Assembly: GCF_947242115.1 (NCBI RefSeq)
Contig: NC_074721.1
Span: 38,990,754 to 39,054,753 of the forward strand
From: Biomphalaria glabrata
Taxonomy: Eukaryota > Mollusca > Gastropoda > Planorbidae
Reading direction: 5' to 3'
Length of the DNA stretch: 64,000 nt
Part shown: in pieces, positions 56,598 to 64,000 of the stretch
How the letters are laid out: each line of letters opens with the position of its first letter
Numbering within the stretch: position 1 is the first letter of the stretch
Position numbers and translations under genes: made by a program
The notes under the pieces: generated by a model
The model's database searches: none
What the model saw: only the letters and a program-made list of their open reading frames with translations
Told to the model about the DNA's origin: nothing

Positions 56598-56703
56598 GTG
56601 GTGTATCAAACTATTACTACCTATTTATCAGTACATTGATGATTGAAATATAAAAGCTGTTTCAAAGATGAATAAATAAAACAAAAGATGTATTTATATA
56701 TAA
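56598..56703. repeat. 105-bp direct repeat, left copy
   Basis: TTATCAGTACATTGATGATT and AAAGATGAATAAATAAAACA recur at 57367-57472 with few changes. Confidence 0.8.
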
Positions 56704-57024
56704 CAAAGGAGTGAAGTATATGAACGTAGTACATGCTATTCCATTAACAATGATGAAATATTTTTTTACTTCATGCAAATAAGTTCTACCATATTTTTCA
56801 CAAAAATCCCAGCGCTCCATGGACTCGTTTCTGCTAGATGTCTTCTGCCAAGTATGACTCTTCATAAATAAAAAGAGTACCGTCTTAGAATGCCGAAAGA
56901 ATGCATCTCTCTCTCTCTCTTGAAGGATCTGCCTCACTAAATCAAATAAAAAAGAACATTGAGACCCGATTTAAAATAAATCCAAATGTTTTAGTTACTC
57001 TTGTTACATAGCTTACATCAACTA

Positions 57025-57175
57025 ACACAGTCTGTCTGTCTGTCTGGTAAAAAGCTTGAACATGTTTTTTTCTTCCACTTCCCATTCCCGATCAAATTGA
57101 AATTTTGCATAATTATTCATAGTCGATGACTATACAGGAATCAAACCAAAAATTAACCAATTAATTACTCATTTA
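57025..57175 (+). repeat. CTGT-type dispersed repeat
   Basis: ACAGTCTGTCTGTCTGTCTG, then TTTTCTTCCACTTCCCATTC and ATTAACCAATTAATTACTC. Uninterrupted relative of 32140-32500. Confidence 0.6.
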
Positions 57176-57366
57176 GTACTAATAAATTAATTTTATTTTA
57201 TATATCAGAAAGGGAGCTTTACCCTGTAATTTTAAGATAAATGGCAGTAATTAAGTGGTTCTTTCCCTTTAGATAAGCTTTTTTTCTAAATTTAACTTCT
57301 TTTTTTTTCTATTGCTTGTTTTACTATATGTACATTTGTTTTGGTTTACGATTTATGTTCCATGGT

Positions 57367-57472
57367 ATTATGTCAAACTATTACTACCAATTTATCAGTA
57401 CATTGATGATTGAAATATAAAAGCTGTTTCAAAGATGAATAAATAAAACAGAAAACGTATTTATATATAACG
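57367..57472. repeat. 105-bp direct repeat, right copy
   Basis: Pair of 56598-56703, about 765 bp downstream, same orientation. Confidence 0.8.
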
Positions 57473-57689
57473 TTGCATCTACCCATTGTCAGACATAATG
57501 TTAGTCATATTTTATATCATTTTTTTGGCGTCATGTTATGTAGTAAATATATATAATACATCAAGCCTGTCATCATGCATTCCATTATTATTATGTTTGC
57601 TCTAATCATGTATATTTTTTTTTGTAATGCACAATTGTAAAACAAATTTCCTCACGGATAATAAAGATTATAACTATTATTATTTTATT

Positions 57690-57812
57690 ATTAGTATGCT
57701 TGCCCTGGATGTAGCAAAATATGTAGGTCACAGCTGGGGCTGCGCAGCCACGGGAAATACTGCATTCATCACTAATCTTCGGACTCGAAGACCAGCCTTA
57801 TTATTATTAGTA
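57690..57812 (-). repeat. Dispersed repeat R, partial reverse copy
   Basis: GCTGCGCAGCCACGGGAAAT and CTAATCTTCGGACTCGAAGA are the reverse complement of 33530-33610. Short open frames here (ALDVAKYVGHSWGCAATGN) are shared with the 33-kb copy because the DNA is shared. Confidence 0.65.
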
Positions 57813-57814
57813 TT

Positions 57815-58450
57815 ATTACTAATCCAGGTAGGAATTCCAAACAGACCTGTTCATTTATCCCACAAATATATGATACAAGTGAATTGGACTGTAGCATACA
57901 GGCATGCATCCATATAGATTTTATCATATACCTCACCTGCTAATGAATTAAAAGGTAGTAGAAACACTATTTAATATATAGACAGAGATGTAGATAATTA
58001 AACAACAGAATAAAAAAAAAAGATTATATCTACACATTGGACTACGTCTAAATTTGAAATTATTTCATCCCATAATTATTACGTTCCATGTTAGATAACT
58101 GCTTCGTTTTCCTTTGCGTTTCTCATTTAATAACAATTTAATTGTCGCCCCTGCTTTCCTGAAACAGACATTAATTCAATTAGTTACGTAGTATTGACTC
58201 AAAACAAATCAAGGAGCTTCTTAGCGTTTAAATTTAAGGACTGTTAAAATTGCTATTATTATCAATGTGAATTTCGCAGTTAATAATAAGTCTTAATATT
58301 TTTCTATCTATTCTGCGTCAATTAGAATTCTGGGGCAGAAAAGGGGCACAATTCTTTGAATTATTATTTCTCGGTTTTTTCCCTTTTTCGACTTCCAATT
58401 TCATTTCGATTAGAACCACACTCAAACATAATGATACATTTTTTTTTAGT
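57815..58450. other. No gene seen
   Basis: AT-rich, unclassified. Confidence 0.45.
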
Positions 58451-58457
58451 AGGGGCT

Positions 58458-58555
58458 CAGAGATTTGAAGTCTTACAGTGTTCAAGTTATTACATCAAAA
58501 GTCAATAGATTTGAAGTCTTACAGTGTTCAAGTTATTACATCAAAAGTCAATATA
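58458..58555. repeat. Tandem duplication, 48-bp unit, 2 copies
   Basis: AGATTTGAAGTCTTACAGTG plus TTCAAGTTATTACATCAAAA plus GTCAATAG, two near-perfect units. Confidence 0.9.
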
Positions 58556-58559
58556 TTTA

Positions 58560-59685
58560 AGTCTATTTACAGACGAACAAAGCAAAGAGAATTATATGCA
58601 ACGAGTGACAGTGCATTATGTCCTGTTATTACATCAGTAGACAAAGACCAAAGTTCTGTAAAACTTTACATGTCAAAGTAAAAATACATTTAAATACTTT
58701 TTACTTTACTGTTTACATCGTGTACACAGACCTATATATATATTATATCTAGACTGTCGTGAAAAACTTTTTTAAAAAAGCTGAAACAAGGCAATGTTTT
58801 GTAAAGTAGCTATAAGAAGTATTTTTTTTTCAACCCTAACCTATGTAACATGTAAGTTAATGTTTAGATCTAGGTCTAGTCATTGAACATCCAAAATAAG
58901 AGCACTCTCTTCTCATAATTATTATTTTGCCATTTTTAGATACATAATCTAAAAAGATCTAAGTAATCAATCTACATAAATATACATAAGATGATTAAAA
59001 TCAACAGACATGAATTATTTCGATCCAGGATTTTCGAAACATTATCTCAATGGAAACTAACATGAAATGGCTTTATTTCATATATTTGAGTGACTATACA
59101 ATTCTGTTATTAGTAGCCCATTCTATTGAAAATCCGCATTAAAGGTATTGCATTAATTCTTAACTTTGAAAACTAAAGATCTTTAATTTTCAAGGATAGA
59201 AAAGATCAATTTTTCCTAGATTTGAAGCGACTTCCCGTACAGCTTTTAGAAGAGTTACGTACATAACAATCTCTCTCTATAGGTCTGCGGTCTGTTTCCG
59301 TTTTCCAGTCTAGGTATAATATATATAGGTCTATGTACTTTTTATTTACTATTTTCTTTACCGGAATTTGAACTTGCGACTTTTGGTTCAGATCAAGCGA
59401 TTTACAACTCGGCCAATGCACTTACGTAGACCTAAATACTTTACCCTATTAATCGTTTTTTTAAAAGTGTTTTGCTTAATCTATAATTTTAACTTTTAAA
59501 TTATTTAATAATGATGATGATAAAAATGATGGTTATGATAATAATACTAAAAAAATGATTATATTGGTGATATTGATAATAATAATATTAATAATAGTAA
59601 TAAGTCTAGACTAGTCTAGAGATTAAGCGACTATGGAAGCCATCTAAAATAACCATATCAACAACCATGGAGATGATGACAACTG
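58560..59685. other. No gene seen
   Basis: AT-rich; short (ATAATG/ATAATA) tracts near 59510-59605. 59330-59430 on the minus strand resembles a weak tRNA-like repeat head but was not convincing. Confidence 0.4.
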
Positions 59686-59689
59686 ACCC

Positions 59690-59885
59690 CACAGACACAT
59701 TCGAAGCACTAAACATTCCTAAGAGGATCATCATGACGTCTCAGAGGGCGGCACTGCTGCAGACCTGACCACATCATCAGAAAATTCCTGAGTGGACACT
59801 GTTAAGGGACTACAATGAAATTTGTTTCCCTTTAACGATGCTCGAACCTGGCACTGCCAGAGAGTGCAAATTCATAATATTAATC
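59690..59885. repeat. Unclassified dispersed repeat (copy 2)
   Basis: Matches 41470-41690: GGGCGGCACTGCTGCAGACC, GAGTGGACACTGTTAAGGGA, CGAACCTGGCACTGCCAGAG. Confidence 0.55.
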
Positions 59886-59935
59886 TTTGTTTTACCATTT
59901 CTATTAAATATGAAATATATACACCAGGACGTAAG

Positions 59936-59970
59936 GAACGTCTGCACTATATAAGATAAGATAAGATACA
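59936..59970 (+). mobile_element. Isolated GATAA retroelement tail
   Basis: AACGTCTGCACTATATAAGA followed by TAAGATAAGATA, like the terminal ~35 bp of the LINE 3' ends at 53840 and 60540. No more of the element is present. Confidence 0.45.
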
Positions 59971-60254
59971 CTGGAAGTAAAAGGTTATATTGAAAGAATT
60001 AAACTTCATTATTTCCAGTGTTGTATTGAAGATATTTATTTGATTTTCAATTTCATCTTAAAAGAAAAGATAACTTTAACTTGTATTTTAAATCAAAGTT
60101 TAGGTCTAAAGTTTGATTTAGGTCCAAAGTTTGTTTTTGTGTGTTAAAAATGTTCATAATTCGAAAGTATTATTTTGTTTTAAAGATTTATCTATCGTCT
60201 TCTTACTCCTTGGAAAAATGAGAATGTGTTTGTTTGTTTGTGTGTTTGTTTGGG

Positions 60255-60540
60255 GTAGTTTGTGTGTTGTTTCCCATTTCACGTGGTCTGCCCCTACCCA
60301 CCTCTGCTTGTTATTCCATACGCTAGAACAAATTCGTACAAGTGCTTCTTCTTCCCTAGTGCCATTAGAGAATGAAATGGGTTGCCTGAATCAGCCAGGA
60401 AAACCAACGACTTAGCAGAGTTTAAGTCATTGATTAACATACATGACTAGAGTGACACATGAAATGCGTAGGACGTAATAATCTTCTTTTTTTTAAAGTA
60501 AATAATATGCAAGATAAGATAAGATAAGATAAGATAAGAC
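60255..60540 (+). mobile_element. Non-LTR retrotransposon 3' end with GATAA tail
   Basis: Contains CTAGAACAAATTCGTACAAG, TTCTTCCCTAGTGCCATTAG, TTAAGTCATTGATTAACATA and TAGGACGTAATAATCTTCTT, then (AAGAT)n. Longest plus-strand copy of the 53625 family; decayed. Confidence 0.6.
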
Positions 60541-60611
60541 TGGTCATCAACTCTTCTTTTGACTTATCGCCTTAAGTTTTTGTTATTATGCTTGTTATTG
60601 TATTTGCATAT

Positions 60612-61040
<429 letters not shown>

Positions 61041-61059
61041 AATTAAATTTTTTGAAACA

Positions 61060-62136
61060 ATGTTCTTTCAGAAAACCAATAAGATCACCATGAACTCTAC
61101 AAACGAGGTCAAGGTCGTGCTGACGACCCAACCAGAGAATCTTCTCGACGTCAGCGATGAAGTGTTTGAAGCCCTGGACATAGCCATCAACTGCATCGTG
61201 GTCCACCTGCTCTCCTCGTTAGGCCTCATCGGAAACAGTCTGAACATCGCGGTCCTGTCCCAGCACAGCATGAGAGACACCACCAATTTGATTCTGCTCT
61301 GTCTCTCGGTGTCCGACCTGTGCTTCTCCTGCTTCATGGAGATCTACTACATCAACAAGATCGTTTACTACTTTGACCAGTACCTGTCCATGACGATGTG
61401 GACGTATATATCTGTCTTGACCGTCCCGGTGCAGACCCTGCTCTTTTTCACGAGCACGTCCCTGGTGATGATATTGTCCGTCGAGCGCATGGTAGCCGTC
61501 TGCTTCCCGTTTCACGTCTCGAGGATTGTCACGAGGTTTAGGATCAAGTTTCTGATTGGTGTTTTTATTTTCGGCTTGGCTGGTGTGGTGTCCCCACTCT
61601 ACGGCGCGAGAACCCTTGAAACGGTCACCTTTAACAATGTAACTATTGTGTCTGGAGTCAGCACAGAGTTCTTCACAAACGCTTACTTCTCTGCTTTTTA
61701 TATGTTTCTAACTATTTATCTTCTGGTATTCATAACCTCCGTTGTGATCGTATGTACTATAATAACGCTCGCATCGCTGACCGTTTCCTCCAGTAAAATT
61801 CAGCACCTGTCCGCGGAGGTCATGCTGAAAAGAGCCCGTGAGGTGAGGTCTGCAAGGACCAGCTTGTGCCTGTCTTCCTCTTTGATCTTTCTGGTGCTAG
61901 TCCCTTCCGGTCTGTTCGATATAATCTTCGCCTCCAATAACTCGTTGTTCCGCTTCACCAACAAGGCCCTGATGGTGCTGAACACTTTCAAGCAGATCTT
62001 GTACCTCTTCAACTCCTCTTTCAACCTCGTGCTTTACGTCATCACGAGTCCGAAATTCGCTCAGACGTTCAGAAATATTTTCAGAGTCAGGACTGGCTTA
62101 AGATATTCGAACATACAAAAATATCTGAGAAAATAA
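61060..62136 (+). CDS. Intronless class A G-protein-coupled receptor (chemosensory-like)
   Basis: 358 codons in one exon, seven hydrophobic segments at about 41-67, 77-102, 113-147, 162-180, 206-236, 265-292 and 300-330. Class A marks are N59 in GLIGNSLN (1.50), D86 in LSVSD (2.50), ERM at 142-144 in place of DRY, and NLVLY at 322-326 in place of NPxxY. The usual TM3/ECL2 disulfide cysteines, the TM4 Trp and the TM6 CWxP are absent. NST at 12-14 and NVT at 193-195 are glycosylation sites. Met11 (61090, ATCACCATGA) has a much better initiation context than Met1 and is my preferred start. Such divergent intronless receptors are typical of molluscan chemosensory expansions; ligand unknown. ATTAAA at 62311 may be the polyadenylation signal. 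Codons are GC-richer than the flanks. Confidence 0.88.
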   Translation: MFFQKTNKITMNSTNEVKVVLTTQPENLLDVSDEVFEALDIAINCIVVHLLSSLGLIGNSLNIAVLSQHSMRDTTNLILLCLSVSDLCFSCFMEIYYINKIVYYFDQYLSMTMWTYISVLTVPVQTLLFFTSTSLVMILSVERMVAVCFPFHVSRIVTRFRIKFLIGVFIFGLAGVVSPLYGARTLETVTFNNVTIVSGVSTEFFTNAYFSAFYMFLTIYLLVFITSVVIVCTIITLASLTVSSSKIQHLSAEVMLKRAREVRSARTSLCLSSSLIFLVLVPSGLFDIIFASNNSLFRFTNKALMVLNTFKQILYLFNSSFNLVLYVITSPKFAQTFRNIFRVRTGLRYSNIQKYLRK

Positions 62137-62505
62137 TTAGATCCGTGTAGGTGTAGACTATAAGAGCACTGATCAGGACCTGACTTGATTTACGTAAGAC
62201 TCTGGGCGGTCACACAATCTACAGGGGCATACGTTTGGTCCTGGTACTTGTACTGATGTAATGTGTTGTTGTTTTTTGGTAGTTAAAGTGACTCGGATTC
62301 GTAAGAATACATTAAAGCCCAGTATATTAGTGATACCATTCAGATCTCATATTAACTACTATTATATACAAAAGGTTAGCGCATAAGTTATTTTTTTAGC
62401 CTATTAGTAAAAACAATAATGGATAAGGCATGCGCAAGTCATATACATTTTTTAAATTTAGATTTAACAGGCAGTGTTTAATAGTAGTTACCACCGTAAG
62501 CAGGG
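62137..62505. other. 3' flank of the GPCR gene
   Basis: Probable 3' UTR; ATTAAA at 62311-62316 is a candidate polyadenylation signal and no AATAAA is nearer. Nothing else seen. Confidence 0.45.
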
Positions 62506-63150
62506 CCGGTCCTACAGTTTGCAGGCCCCTATGCGAAACGGATTGCGCGGGGATGGGGATAAGGATAATAAGTGAAAATTAAGATTTTTTTGTTAGAAAA
62601 TAAATTAATCTTTCTACTTTATTCAAACTTTACTAAGTGCAAAATCACGATCAAATTTACTTTACGAACCATCTACAATAGAAGGTAGTTTTCCACAAAA
62701 AGTCGCTAAACATTCCAATCTGCCTTTTAGATTTACTATCGACTAGCAAAATATCGCTTTTGCTTTTGATTTTAAGAGATCAAGATAGATTTAGATCTAT
62801 ATTTGTATGCCAGTGACTATTAAAGTAAATGAAATACTGAAACTTCCTGTTTTGGTTAAATTCGCCCTACTATTACATTTTTATAAAATAAAAGCTGGCA
62901 ATGCCTTATTTTTAATCGCGAGTAGCATTGGCGTTTTCCATATTGAATGACACCCCGAAATGAAGATTTTGTCTATTTTTTCAGGATATTTTAATAAGTT
63001 CAGAATATTTTTATGACTTTCCTCGTATACTTTGCATTTTTAGGAGATTTCCAGGCGCTCCTGGAAAATCAGGACGCCGCGAGCCATTTTTAAAATGGTA
63101 TTATTTAATAATTTACAACTAGAGTTTGCGCGGGGCATACGAAAGTGCGC
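62506..63150 (-). mobile_element. hAT element remnant with transposase C-terminus region (copy B)
   Basis: Starts CAGGGCCGGTCCTAC. Its reverse complement follows 21505-22150 over most of its length (GGGTGTCATTCAATATG, CTGGAAATCTCCTAAAAATG, TCCGTTTCGCAT). The far terminal repeat is lost. Frames are broken. Confidence 0.6.
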
Positions 63151-63344
63151 CGCCATTATTTCGTCTACACTTTTGCCATATCCAGACAGGCGACAAGGGA
63201 GGCACCCTACTTTGTTTCGAAATGTATATATATGATAAGTTGCCGGTACTCAGTGATGGATTGCCTAACTTTTGACTACTAATATGTTAATAATAAACGT
63301 TAAAATACAAGAAAAGTAATAATTTGTCCACACATTGAAAAAAG

Positions 63345-63398
<54 letters not shown>

Positions 63399-64000
63399 TT
63401 CAAAAGAGAAAATAATTAGCAATATAATGCTTGGATGTTGAAGTGTACACTTCCGTTGATGTCCTTACACTGACTAAATATGTAAATGTGTAGGAATATT
63501 GAAAGACAATTTGATAAACTGGACCCTCCCCTCCTGCATTAATATAATAATAATAATAATAATAATAATCTTTATTATCCGTAAGGAAATTTGTCTTACA
63601 ATTTGTGCATTATACCAAACAAAAAACATTATAACTATAAGAAACCAAAGTGTACATTTACACCAGACTCACTCATAATTTACATGTGACAAAGTTTATA
63701 CCAGATGGTTCTTATTTAATGATTTGATTGCCAGGGAAACAAAAGAGTGTTTGTGTCTGTTTGTCTTTGCTATCGGTGTCTTGTATCTCTTTTGTGATGG
63801 TAAAATCAAATTAAACAAGAAAATCCCAAAATATATATATAAAAAAACGAAGTGTAATTGTATCAGTTAGAATCAGTAACGTAATAAATTTTTTTAATAG
63901 GTCTAGACTTAAGACCAACAACAATAAATCAATGCGATTAATAATAATTTTACCATTTCTTTTGGTTTAGCGATTCTGGTTTTTTCAATACGCTATAATC
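63151..64000. other. No gene; short microsatellites
   Basis: (AT)n at 63345-63398 and (AATA/ATA)n at 63543-63570; remaining AT-rich sequence has no recognised feature. Confidence 0.5.

Noticed and set aside
61068-62024. Minus-strand open frames opposite the GPCR
   Set aside because: They are shadows of the GPCR coding strand with no features of their own.

Overview
This is a eukaryotic, metazoan window: AT-rich, intron-bearing and gene-poor, packed with tRNA-derived SINEs, hAT-type DNA transposons and minisatellites. The repeat style (TCTAGATC-rich AT tracts, CTGT-tailed dispersed repeats, SINEs with a long conserved central domain) and an intronless GPCR that resembles molluscan chemosensory receptors suggest a heterobranch/pulmonate gastropod. 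That placement is inference; no marker gene proves it.

Four protein-coding loci are supported. (1) Minus strand, 1082-18503: a METTL24-like FkbM-family methyltransferase. Eight coding exons were recovered with consistent GT-AG sites and reading phases, including a 14-nt microexon. The last exon(s) probably lie off the left edge. An 11.7-kb intron holds three large minisatellites. (2) Plus strand, 34363-34785: a small, possibly GPI-anchored secreted protein of unknown function. Its N-terminus could be a signal peptide or a splice acceptor tract. (3) Minus strand, 42209-43315: an intact type II beta-1,3-galactosyltransferase-like glycosyltransferase (GT31) whose coding region is in one exon behind a probable 5' exon. 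(4) Plus strand, 61060 or 61090 to 62136: an intronless class A GPCR lying directly behind a 430-bp (TATC)n/(TA)n tract. These genes show no operon-like or functional link.

Most of the rest is repeats. There are three SINE families (SINE1, SINE2 and SINE3 in this annotation). There are several hAT-like families: small MITEs with perfect 8-bp target duplications, a 1.6-kb element inserted in a GATA microsatellite, and fragments carrying a hAT transposase C-terminus. One decayed ZBED/SCAND3-type hAT carries a younger MITE nested inside it. A TTAA-flanked MITE family has three copies. Scattered 3' ends of non-LTR retrotransposons have GATAA-repeat tails. At least twelve tandem arrays have unit lengths of 14, 19, 21, 22, 31, 36, 38, 44, 48, 51, 62 and about 213 bp.

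I found no rRNA, bona fide tRNA, CRISPR or prokaryotic features. Boundaries of SINEs and decayed elements are approximate unless target-site duplications are cited.
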